A stretch of DNA of 64,000 nucleotides from Distichodus sexfasciatus (lineage: Eukaryota; Chordata; Actinopteri; Characiformes; Distichodontidae): NCBI GenBank assembly GCA_032718565.1, contig JAVGVS010000167.1, forward strand, positions 573,833 to 637,832, in the 5' to 3' direction. How positions within the stretch are numbered: position 1 is the first letter of the stretch; every line of letters begins with the position of its first letter. A program made the position numbers and the translations under genes. The notes below the pieces were generated by a model. The model had not been told where the DNA came from. It saw only the letters and a list, made by a program, of their open reading frames with translations, and did no database searches. This document shows positions 54,065 to 63,866 of this stretch, piece by piece.

Positions 54065-54393
54065 CCGGCCTTGGCCCTGTGTGAGGTTGACCTCTGCTGA
54101 CAAATCCCATTTGGAAAGATGGTGAGTTTGCAGTAATATATCCCGAAGTCACCCTCCTTCACCTCCTACAGTATGAGGGCGTTGTTGGAGATGTTGGTGC
54201 GGCCTTTGTAATCTTCATGAGGTATGTGTACGTCACAATCCGGACTAAAGAGACGCTGATAATGGAAGAGTCGAGACATTGAATCCATTGGATCAGGGTT
54301 ACAGTAACATCTTTAGCTTCACAGAGATGCAGAGTGGCCAACTTTTTGCCTGAATGGTCTGCAGTGTGGTTATACCATTGTCTGATAAACATC
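54065..54393 (-). pseudogene. Immunoglobulin V-set exon, broken
   Basis: On the minus strand a polypyrimidine tract ending CTGCTCTCAG (54415-54394) gives a good acceptor. The exon then shows, in changing frames, TLHLCEAKDVTVTLIQWIQ (first Ig cysteine and core tryptophan), ISVFSPDCDVHIPHEDYKG, RTNISNNALIL, a stop, and EVKEGDFGIYYCKLTIFPNG with the canonical D-x-G-x-YYC. That is the V-set pattern, closest in my memory to fish nectin/CD226-like receptors. At least two frameshifts and one stop break it, and no good donor is visible at its end. A V-set domain would bind surface ligands extracellularly. Confidence 0.65.
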
Positions 54394-54841
54394 CTGAGAG
54401 CAGGAGAGACAGAGTGGGATTACTTCTATACACATCTGACAAAGACTCTGTCTTTGTCACAGACATAGATATACAAGTACAACATGCATAAAAATATACA
54501 AATTTAACCTCACTTTCATTATAACAGCAGCTACATGAAAACCTATGGTTGGTTGTCAGTTCAAGTGAATTGGAATTTTCCAATCCTTAAACCCATGACA
54601 ATGAAGATATATTTAAAAATGCTCCCATCAATAAAATTCTAAAGAAATGTTGTACAGTGCCTATTTCTGTAATATGCATGGGGTGTGCAAGTATTATATT
54701 GAAATTATTACAATTTAATACATTAATGTTATTCATTCATTTTCCAATCCACTTATTATTTCAAATTAAATTTCTATATAATGTAGCTTAGCCAATTCTT
54801 TAATCTAGTTCCTAGTTTTCAAATGTTATTATTTAGTGCAT

Positions 54842-55248
54842 CAACACTGCACCTTGTTGCTGATGCTGGAAGGGGCTGGACCAATGAGACAAAGGGGAAC
54901 CAACAGGAACGCGATCACAAACAAGCACAGAAGGGATAACCAATCAGGAAGGAGAGGGTGTGACCACAATGAAGGAGCACAGGTGAACAAACTGATGAAC
55001 AATGATCTGCCAATAAGACACAATGGGAAGGTGGGACATAAACTGATTGACAGAAGACAGTACACACAACATGGCCAAACACTACAGACACCACAGACAC
55101 AAAATGGCTGACCACACACAAGACACAACATGGCCAAACACTCAATACACAAAAGGACTGAACAAAATACATACAACACTAAACAGAAAACACACTTCAC
55201 AACAAGCTTCAGGCGAAGCCCGTCCAAAGGCCAGGGGGAGTCATGACA
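54842..55248 (-). mobile_element. LTR fragment related to the element at 63384
   Basis: It ends on the plus strand GGGGGAGTCATGACA, parallel to GGGGGGTCATGACA at 63866. It shares GATCTGCCAATAAGACACA, TGGGAAGGTGGGACA and TTGACAGA with that LTR, in the same orientation. The left edge is unclear and the polyadenylation end of the LTR seems missing. It lies inside the presumed first intron of the V-set gene. Confidence 0.55.
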
Positions 55249-55259
55249 AATACAGTATT

Positions 55260-56270
55260 TATGTAATTCAAGAATTAATTGGTGATATATAAAATACAGA
55301 GCCCATAGGAAATAACCATACCCTTTAACGCCAGAAATTTAACATCTATTTTAAGCTACACATATCAAAAGAAAAACACTTGATGAATTAATTTGCAGAT
55401 TCCACATGCACCAAATGAACTCTCTTACATTTTACAGCGCTGCTACAATGTAGAAAACAATTTCTGTTGCAATCCAAATGAGTGTGTGCAGAGTTGTCTG
55501 CTTTGTAACATTAAAAAAGGTTTAGAGCCACAAACATTGTTAATGTTTTCTGGATTTGCAATTATATGTTTAAAATTTGCTTCAGAGCTATCAATCAATC
55601 ACTACCACTAGTAGTGCGGTTATTACAATTGTTTTGATAATGTTCTTGACAGTGTTCTTCCAAAAGACCTGGTGTTAGAATAAATTTGTAAAAAGTCACA
55701 AAGAAAGGCAATTAATGACATCATGACAATTCTGAATTTTTGCTGTACTTCCATCACTATTAACTTTAGCAAAGGAAACATCACAAGAACAGAACATCCT
55801 ATAAAACACAGATGTGACATTGATGGAAAATCGATGGCAGTTCTAAAGGGGTTTACAACAGGAATGAGTCTGGCTTTTAATAAAAGTTTAATAAAAATCA
55901 AATCAAATAAAAATCAAAGCTGTGAGCAGTTTTTAGTTCTTATACCGGATGTTTGATCATACTCATTCTCTTGGACCCATATTTGAAGAGCAGCTTTCAA
56001 AATGTTACTAACTGAGCTGATTGTTGTCTTTCCATCACATTTTAGAACCCAACTCTTTTCTGACATTGTCTCCATCCTTTAAAATAATTGAATTGTAATT
56101 TTAGGCTGAGGTTTTGAGCTTGTTTTGGGGTTAAAATTATGTTTTTGTTTTAATTAATGTCCACAGACCCCAGACATCTATACCACATCTCCGCTCTGTG
56201 ATTTTACTATGAAATATTTATAATTACATTTTTCTTTTTTTGCCTTTGACACACACTCAAACACTGTTAC
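55260..56270. other. Presumed intron sequence of the V-set gene
   Basis: No gene or repeat recognised; AT-rich with chance frames on both strands (55393-55611, 55623-55901). With the LTR fragment it fills the 1.9 kb between the signal-peptide exon and the V-set exon. Confidence 0.3.
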
Positions 56271-56355
56271 CTGTGAGGTAGATGAAGAAGAGGGTCAGTA
56301 CAGATATTCTGTGTTGTTCAGCCGAGATGGACGGCATCATACCTCTGCTTTTCAT
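56271..56355 (-). CDS. Signal-peptide exon of the V-set gene
   Basis: On the minus strand an ATG at 56355 opens 28 codons (MKSRGMMPSISAEQ, then HRISVLTLFFIYLT) followed by one base and a GTAACAG donor at 56270. A hydrophobic core VLTLFFIYL after a basic start is a typical secretory signal. The intron phase after the signal exon is 1, the standard arrangement of immunoglobulin-superfamily genes, and the V-set acceptor downstream is compatible. The initiator could also be the second or third methionine. This exon is undamaged even though the V-set exon is broken. Confidence 0.5.
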
Positions 56356-56789
56356 GGTGATCAAAACTCAAATCTTTTCACTCTTTCAATTCTTTTAAAT
56401 ATAATCTCTAACTTTTCTATTTAAAAAACGTTTTTTCCCTTCCAGTCCTCACAAAAATACAATCACAAAAAGAGACAAATCTGACAAAAGAGCAAGATTT
56501 CATTCCTTTTAGGAAAGGTGAAGTCCTCACAGTAACTTAAAAAACAAGGACCGTCACACAATCACACTCTCAATCCTTCAGTCCAGTGACATGAACAGAA
56601 AATATGAACAGAAAAGTGCATAAAGGTAAAGAGGGAAGTGCCCTCTCTTTATACTTGAGAACCAACACACACACACACACACATATTCCTGCTAATCGAC
56701 AAATATGAACCCACAGGTGTTGTCACACATTCAGTTACCCTGGTGTGAAGTAGTGCCACTTTCATTCAGGTCATGCAAAGACCCAAGAA

Positions 56790-56842
56790 TTTGTCAAATA
56801 CAAATAAAGAATCTTGGTGACAAATCTTGAACCTTGAACCAC
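56790..56842 (+). mobile_element. LINE 3' terminal fragment
   Basis: CAAATACAAATAAAGAATCT and ACAAATCTTGAACCTTGAAC match the ATCTTGA-repeat tail of the jockey-group LINEs seen elsewhere here (39366). Little or nothing of the body remains upstream. Confidence 0.45.
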
Positions 56843-56884
56843 TGAAAATAACACTTAAGACATCATTTGCAAGATTACATTTGT

Positions 56885-57490
56885 GAACCTCCACTGCAAA
56901 ACCAGTCGCTTGCCGTAAAAATTGAGTTATTATGGTTATTATAAAGGGCATAAATCAACCTTCAAAACGATACCTATATCGAATGAATCGGACAACATAT
57001 GACTGAGATATCAACATTCAAAGGAGTCAGGTTTTCCTGTCACGCTAAGTGAGAAACAGAGGAATCTGCCTTCGAAGTTGACTATCGACGTAGCACTCAC
57101 AGACGCTTGGTGCGGCCGCGGCTACGTTTGTATTTACGGTAGCCTACGCTGCATTCACAGCCACACGGATAGCCTACCTGCGTTAACTGAACTCGGGAGA
57201 CGAAGATGGATTCCAGAGAAATATCTTCACGCTAGTCAACGAGTGGATTTACCGTAAATATTGAAGTAGAGCGGTCGAAACAGAAACTTTTAACATTCTG
57301 CTGAAATTGCATTCCTCACCTCAAGAAAGTCACGTTTTTAGGATGGAAAGGGTAAGTTTTGCTGCAAAATTTATTCACAACAGTACAGTATAGACCTTCC
57401 ACTGTTTCAAAACACTAAAAACAAAGAATCTGTTTTTCTCGGAAACCTCCGTTGCGACAAGCGACTGGTTTTGCCTTGGAGGGTCACATT
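56885..57490. repeat. Inverted repeat pair (34 bp arms) around the CpG-bearing block
   Basis: Bases 56883-56916 and 57455-57488 are reverse complements at about 30 of 34 positions, with a 17-bp perfect core (GCAAAACCAGTCGCTTG). They lie about 540 bp apart and bracket the block containing the candidate first exon. The arms could be termini of a non-autonomous transposon or an old inverted duplication. Confidence 0.65.
57050..57351 (+). promoter_or_regulatory. CpG-bearing block with candidate first exon and splice donor
   Basis: In otherwise CpG-poor DNA this stretch has many CpGs, including GGTGCGGCCGCGGCTACG near 57110. It ends GGATGGAAAGG|GTAAGTTTT: an ATG at 57343, three codons (MER) and a near-consensus donor at 57352. 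That resembles a 5' untranslated first exon with a very short coding end. An upstream ATG (57205) opens a frame of nine codons. No definite second exon was found, although acceptor-like repeats follow at 57675 and 58211. It could be a real gene start cut off from its body, or part of a mobile element. Confidence 0.35.
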
Positions 57491-57541
57491 TAAGATTCTT
57501 AAAATACGCTTGTAAGCCATTACCCTGAATGGTAGACACTG

Positions 57542-58440
57542 TAATCGAGACATATTTGAACTCAGGCAGTCATAGACCCTTAATCTAGGGATTGTAAAAT
57601 CTAGGGCCAAAAATAACATCTCCCCCCCCCACACACACACACACAAAGAATGCTAATGTGTCTTATCTTTAACAGGGAGGGGTAAGGTGGGGGTTCTGGG
57701 GTCAGGAAGAACTAAATGTAAGACAGCCTGGAAGAATAAAATCAGTATAGGAAAAACACATACCAATAATCGAGACATCTTTGAACTCAGACACTCATAT
57801 ACCCCTAATCTAGGGGTTGTAAAATCTAAAGGGGCCATAATAGCGTTCTTTCCCACACACACACACACACACACACATCTATGTATTACTATCTTTGTGA
57901 GCTCTTTCCACAGACTCCCATAATGACTAAAGTACATATTTTTACACCTACACCTAATCCTAACCCTATCCTTAATCTCAGTAACCAAAAGCACATCTTT
58001 TACCTCTTTTCTCAAATAAAACAAGCACATTTTCTATAAAGTCATTTCTCCTCATGGGGACCTCTCAAATGTCCCCACAAAGCCCAAAAAAACAGATAAA
58101 AGTGTTTTTAAGGGACAAAAGGTCCCCACAATGGCCATAAATACATGGCCACACACACACACACACACACACACACAAAGTATGCTAATGAATGTGTCTT
58201 ATCTTTAACAGGGAGGGGTCTGGATCAGGAAGAACTAAGTGTCTTATAACACCTTTTAACAGCGGTGGTGTAGGTCTTTGTCACTCCCGAGGGGAGTGTA
58301 TGATCAAGAGAGAGAGAATCCGAAAATCAAGATTGGAAAATATACCATAAATCAAGACAACATGTTTGACATCTGTCAGTCATAGGGGGTCATAAATCTA
58401 ATGGGGGTCATAAATCTTAGGGGTCATAAATCACGTTTTG
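57542..58440 (+). repeat. Degenerate tandem repeat with splice-acceptor-like site in each unit
   Basis: Unit A starts at 57542 (TAATCGAGACATATTTGAAC), unit B at 57767 (TAATCGAGACATCTTTGAAC), and a partial unit C near 58347. A and B both contain a (CA)n tract, GCTAATG, then CTTATCTTTAACAGGGAGGG (AG at 57675 and 58211) and a CAGGAAGAACTAA block. Unit B is lengthened by an inserted repeat between two CA tracts. The CTTATCTTTAACAG strings would serve as splice acceptors. After the unit B acceptor one frame is open for about 45 codons (EGSGSGRTKCLITPFNSGGV...). Confidence 0.65.
57879..58149 (-). repeat. Common fish repeat flanked by (CA)n, inserted in unit B
   Basis: On the minus strand it includes GGTCCCCATGAGGAGAAATG, GTTTTATTTGAGAAAAGAGG, TAAGGATAGGGTTAGGATTA and ATTATGGGAGTCTGTGGAAA, blocks I know from a widespread fish repeat associated with CA tracts. 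It sits exactly between the two CA runs (57854-57878 and 58150-58177), so the microsatellite probably served as its target or was carried with it. Confidence 0.5.
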
Positions 58441-60415
58441 ACAGAAAGTGTAGAATACAACTACTGACAGGGTATGAGTTACTTCCTAAGTCACTGAAGT
58501 TTTCTATTGACATAATAGAAAAAAGACAATACTAACAATGAAAGACATAGATTATGGTTTAAAAAATAAGATATTCAAGGCAAGCCATACATTCACAAAC
58601 AAATAGTTTGAATAGTTGAATAGCTCTGTCCATTTTTCTTAATTTTTACCACATGAAATTAAGGAGTTATCATTTCATGGAAAAAAACATGAAAATCACA
58701 TCAACACATTAAAATATATGGAAAAGACGTTTTCAAGAAGTCTCCTACCTGGTAGAGCACAGTAAATGCCTACCTGTTGTTCTCAAGACTAAGAGTTGGT
58801 TTATTTTGCATTTTGGGGAAGGGGCAAGTGTCACTGCCAGGATGACTACCACAGGACCTTTATAGCAATTGGGGTTTAGTTCAGTATCAACACTTTGATT
58901 TAAAATAAGTTGTTCTACCAGAAAAAAATATTGAAAAGCTTACTACTTATTACAGCTTACTACGTTTTGTCTTGTTGTATATTAAAATTGTTCTCTCTTC
59001 TCTTTTGCAGTGAATTAAAATAAATAACGAAGTATTCAGAGAAGTATTTTTTTTACTGTTTTTGCAAAGTGATTAACAGAACAAATGACATGAATAGGAT
59101 ATATTTTTCCATAAAAGAAAAGCAAATAAATGGCACATGGCACATAGATAACAATTTATGAGTTAGTTCCTGACAGTAACGTGCTTGTTTTTCTGTCAGT
59201 GTGGAATACAAGTCAAATTATAACTGATCCAAACCAAAATTTACACTGGTCTCTGAATAGGGTTCATTTTCACATTCAATGCAAGGCTGAATGCTTTTCT
59301 TTAACAGACTGTGGCCAATTCAATTATATTTAGAATTGCTATAAATGAATGCAGAATGCCTGTCCTACCCCCTCCTTTAAGGATTAACAAGAGTCAAGCT
59401 TTCTCATGGATGTTTACAGTAGTCACAGTGAGAGGAAGGCTTTAGTGAGCTCCATTTGACAATTTAAATGTGGCCAGGCAGCTGGGGAGAGTATAAACTC
59501 ATTAATCAAAGGTAAAACTATTGTTGCAAAGAGCACATAATTGTGAAGTGTAATGGAAGAGCAGAAAGAGTGAAGCACTGCTTGTTATCCTGAAAACTTT
59601 AAATTGTTTTGTGAGATGTTTTTATGCAATGCTATGGATCAACTAACCATAAATCAATGAATGAGTTTACAGGGGAAAGAAAGCAAGATCTGAACTTTTT
59701 TTTTAAATGTGTTGTATTTTCTGTCTTGCAAAACTCACTTTGGTTTCTCTAGACTCAACTGGTTCTGTCCCATGGACAACCATTCAGACTAAGCAGTAGT
59801 CTGTGGCCTACATACATGTACCGAAAAAATAATAATAAAAATAATAGATTTTTCAATTGAAAAAGTGATTCCAATAGACAAACTGGATTGCATGTCACGG
59901 ACCACCTGCATTGCTGCCGTGGACCACCACTTGAAAACCCCTGCTCTACAGTGCAGCATCGGATCATAAAAGATCTCCAAGACCACGAATAAATGATAGT
60001 GTCCTATAATGTGAACACCAACCATTGTTAATGTTTATTTTTTGTAATATGTTTTGTTTTGTTATGTATAACTGAGCTGCTGAATTGCTTTGTCTGAAGA
60101 CCCAGTACGTAGAGGGCTAACTACTACCCATACTTATTATTTTTTTACCCATATTGTTTTACTTATTGTATTATTTTATGCATTTTTACACAGTTTTTAT
60201 TGATTGTGTAGGTATTAACTTTTGACTTATACCTTGACAAATTTGAAAAGGTATATAACTCATTTGGAGGTTCAAGGTTGTAAGTGTCAGTTATGTGTCA
60301 GGGTTTAAATACTAATTTAATTAATGATGTAGCAAAGGTGACTTTCCTGGTTGTTGGTTGTAGACACTAGGTCTATCTGATTTCAGAAAAGAGTCTTTAA
60401 AAGAAGATCAAAGGC
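58440..60415. other. Gene-free stretch; enhancer-like block and a hAT end
   Basis: No gene recognised. Bases 59280-59560 have balanced composition with homeodomain-like cores and no simple repeat, a candidate conserved block. Read on the minus strand, a hAT-type terminus (CAGGGGTTTTCAAGTGGTGG) begins at 59943 and continues into a GTCCACGGCAGC-like sequence. The matching other end was not found, so the element's length is unknown (perhaps back to about 59760). Confidence 0.25.
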
Positions 60416-60419
60416 ATGC

Positions 60420-61500
60420 TGCTAACAATGTTTTAAAAACCTTTATTATAATGGATGTCCCGTAAAAAGGACAACACGTTTTGACTCAAGCTGAGACTTA
60501 GACATAGCAAACAATATCAATGACAGTAGTGGGTTAAGTACCCATAGTATGTCTTGTGACATCAGTCACATGACCACCACATAAAAGAAAAATTTATCAA
60601 ATGGCACACCAATTCAAGAAGATAAACAAACTTTACAAATACAACAATAAAAATATTTAATTTACAAATTTAATATTCAGACATACCATACTATTAAACT
60701 GTCAACAGATATACAGTAGTACCCAAGAAAGGGGGAGCCCCATGTAAAAAAAATAGACAATAACATATGGAAGAGCATAGCATAGCAATATTCATACAAG
60801 AAAGAATTGGCAAACATCACAAGTTCAGGCATAGTGGAGATAAAACAGCATTTAAAAAACCTCTCGTATAGATACAGACTTGCTAAATCACAGAAATAGA
60901 GTTTAGTCATTTTCCTCATTAAGACCCGGAAGGATGTGGTCCTAAGCATAAAGATCCAAAACGTCTCCCTTTGTAGGGGACGTTTCAGCCTATCACCCCC
61001 ACTAATGTTTTTAGAGATGACTTCGATCACCATGGCTTTAAAAGTCTCTGGACCGCTATGGGCAGAATTTTTATAATGTTGAGTCATGGGGTAGTTGGGA
61101 TTCTGGGAAACTGTGAAAGTGGCTTCGGTGCTGGCAAATAGCTGCTCACCAAATTGTCTTTAAGAGTTGGTGCCTTCCTAAAAGAAAAAGTAGGGGGTAC
61201 AGTAAATAAAGAGCGAAGGGTGTCATCACTGGACAGAATATCTCAATTTTTGGTGATTATGTTTCTAATATCATAGGCCATACTACTATACTGAATGGAA
61301 AAGAAGATATTGGAAAATGTATATCCAACTTGGGGTCTCTTGGTCATAAGCTGTTTTCTGTTTAAAGACCTAATTTTAGTCAAGGCTTGGTCGAGGACTG
61401 CTTCACTATAGCCTGTTTGTTTAAATCTAATAGACATGTCCATGACTTGATGTTCAAAAATGTCACAGATTCTTCTGAGCCTTTGATATTACTTCCTCAT
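60420..61500 (-). mobile_element. Penelope-like element remnant
   Basis: On the minus strand, from 61470 down, comes RICDIFEHQVMDMSIRFKQT, GYSEAVLDQALTKIRSLNR, SNIFFSIQYSSMAYDIRNII, NWDILSSDDTLRSLF and FSFRKAPTLKDNLVSS, the carboxy-terminal RT-to-linker region of Penelope-like elements. It is followed by a GIY-YIG endonuclease tail, then a 3' region with AGCTTGAGTCAAAACGTGTT and GTCCTTTTTACGGGACATCC. Most of the RT and the start of the endonuclease are missing. These elements are unusual in combining a telomerase-like RT with a GIY-YIG nuclease. Confidence 0.6.
60677..61500 (-). pseudogene. Penelope-like RT end and GIY-YIG endonuclease end
   Basis: The endonuclease tail reads ITQHYKNSAHSGPETFKAMV-like sequence, then SGGDRLKRPLQRETFWIFML. 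The 'GGDR...L-RE-FWI--L-T' motif holds the conserved glutamate of the GIY-YIG fold. The central cysteine-bearing part and the GIY-YIG box itself are not visible; DNA between 61080 and 61200 jumps from the RT-linker to the tail, indicating an internal deletion. Frames change at least once. It is inactive. A different retroelement with a borrowed GIY-YIG domain is an unlikely alternative. Confidence 0.6.
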
Positions 61501-61559
61501 ATATCATACTGAATATTTGATGTGTCTACATTTCGGCAGGTCAGCATACTCTCTTCAGA

Positions 61560-62335
61560 CACCCGCTTGCTTACCAAGGGAACAATACAATAATGGATAA
61601 AACAATAAAGCAAATATTTACTTACATATATAACTTATACATCAACATGAAAAAGAACAAAGATGTAAAGCAACAAAAGCACTTTATTTCAATAAATATT
61701 TTTGTGACTGACTGTTCACTATTTGATTTAAGAATACTCTTTTGAAGATAAATTACCACCTCCAAATGATAATACAAATACATATTGCACATTAATGTGA
61801 ATGTTTTGAATGTCATGCAGTGCATGTGTCTAAGGCTAAACTAAGACTGTATTCAAGTTACATCTAAAAGTGGAGACAAACAGTTGTTCAAGGACAGATA
61901 GTTGTATAACTGAAAGGCCTAACCTTTAACACAGAACTCAGCTGAGACTAAGAGAGTGAATACATTGATATACAGTATCTGTCATATTTTTATACATTAT
62001 GTTATTTTATATTACATTATACCATAAATACACCAGCAATTGTATCAACTGTATATTCACAAATTTGTTTAAAGTAATAGTATATTAATATATATAATGA
62101 CCTGCTTCGGCCTTTCTGGAAGAGAACTACATTGTCCATATTAGAATTGTGAGCGCTACCACATGTGTTTACATCGCGAATAATGTAATTAAAGCGTTTT
62201 TATGCAATTACTTCAGATTTTGTGCACTGAATTACTACACTTAATAATTTTACATACAGAGGAATTAATAACTGTGGTGAAGTCAGTTTCAGGTTGGATA
62301 TTCGACAGATTCGGATATTCGGTTTTCTTTTTTTC
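61560..62335. other. Gene-free stretch
   Basis: AT-rich with no recognised gene or repeat; short chance frames only (61622-61825). CATTTCGGCAGGTCAGCATA at about 61530 may belong to the far end of the Penelope-like element. Confidence 0.3.
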
Positions 62336-62340
62336 AGTAA

Positions 62341-63176
62341 CTTCCACAAAAAATGACTGGCCGAGCCCAAATCAATTCAGAATGGTTTGGCTACATAAGA
62401 GTAGACACACCTCAGTTCATTAGTATTGCATGCACCTTCAACTTTATATTACTATATCAAAGAAAAACTACTGGTGTTTTATGGAACAATTTTTTTTCAA
62501 CAGCTTCTACATCAAGTGACCCTGTGACCCCAAATTAATTCAGAATGATTTGGCTACACATGACTAGTCAGACACACCACAATGTATTGGGATTTTAGGC
62601 ACCTTCAAAAATGTATTAATATTTCAAAGAAAAAAACATTCATTTTTACAATAGCTTCCACATTAAGTGACTGAGCCGAAATCATTTCAGAATGGTTTGA
62701 CTACATGGACTATACGGACACACCTCAATTTCTTGGGTTTTTCTGCACCTATTCATGCTAATATTTCAATGAAAAAGATATTTTTGAAAAAGTCTATTTT
62801 TTCTTTAATAGGTCTTGAATTAAGAGAGGTTGTTTTTAACAGCAGTAGCAAAAATCTGCAGAAGGTCATCTGGAGAGAAGATAGACGCAAAGTCCAAACA
62901 GAGGTGCTTCAAGCAGGTGGACTACCATTTAAAATAAACTTTATTTGAGCAGTCATCAATCATCCTTTCTTAATCAAGAGAGGCTCAGATGGTCACATTG
63001 TGTGGACGCCATTAAAAAAAAAGACTTCCAAAGAAAAACAATGGTTTTTCTTTGAAATATTAATAACAATTTCAATGTGCATAAAATCCCAATATATTTG
63101 GGTGTGTCTGACTAGTGTCATGTAGTGAGACCATTCTGAATTGATTTGGGCTCAGATGGTCACTTCTTGTGGAAGC
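62341..63176. mobile_element. Fold-back element with tandemly repeated inverted ends
   Basis: The left end has three direct units starting at 62341, 62503 and 62654 (CTTCCACA or CTTCTACA, then AGTGAC-type and CARAATGRTTTGRCTACAT blocks). The right end has inverted copies: a full one from 63175 back to about 63011 and a partial one from 63010 to about 62990. A unique ~170-bp core (62815-62985) lies between. Such repeat-built inverted ends define fold-back type non-autonomous elements. No target duplication or transposase was identified. Peptides such as TEPKSFQNG are repeat by-products. Confidence 0.65.
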
Positions 63177-63383
63177 TATTTTAAAAAACTGGTTTTATGA
63201 CATTATAGAAGGAAATTGCAATTGGACCTGCAGAAATAAAGTTAAACTTCACGCTATAAACAAAAGAGTTCATCGTGCAATATACTGTCAACAAGTAAAA
63301 AATCTGTGTTCTTAACCTTAATGTCATGTTTATGCAGTTTTAGAACATTTGTACTGATCGGAAGTTCACTTGCTGCTGCATTG

Positions 63384-63866
63384 TGTCACGGGTGCGGTCG
63401 GCATGACACAAGGCAAGGTATAGGTGCAAGCCATTTTATTGACAATTACTCCAAACAGAAACTGGCACGAGGGCCACAAACAAACAAAACTGTTCAATGA
63501 TGTTCAAAACACATGTAGCACCCTGACACAGGGAGGGTAGTGTGAGGGTGGACCGACAGGAGACACTGGGAAAACCGAGCTTATAAAGGGGAAGAGAACC
63601 ATTCAGAAAACAAGCATGATCAGACAATGAAGAGAGAACCAATAGAAACGGGAGCTGGACCAAAACAGACAAGAACCAGGTGGGATAACTAATGAAAATT
63701 GATCTACCAATAGGACACACTGGGAAGGTGGGACAATGACTTGACAGAGAGGGAGCACACATGACACAACTCAACGCATCAAAAATCAAACAATGGCGGT
63801 ATCTACTGTCCACTTAGCAACGTTACAGGAGTCCTGTTATGTCCAAAGTCCAGGGGGGTCATGACA
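63384..63866 (-). repeat. LTR at the 3' end of a minus-strand element (483 bp)
   Basis: Plus-strand ends are TGTCACGGGTG and GGTCATGACA. On the minus strand it shows a TATA-type CCCTTTATAAGC (about 63579-63590) and an AATAAA (63435-63440), fixing the orientation. Immediately to the right on the plus strand is GAACCCCCGCTC, that is, a purine-rich GAGCGGGGGTTC just 5' of the LTR on the minus strand, as expected of a polypurine tract. So this is the 3' LTR and the interior lies to the right. Confidence 0.65.

Noticed and set aside
54836..55292. Cysteine-rich minus-strand frames with CVCVLxxV-like repeats as a secreted protein
   Set aside because: They are the antisense of the CACA-rich LTR fragment; homology to the LTR at 63384 explains the sequence.
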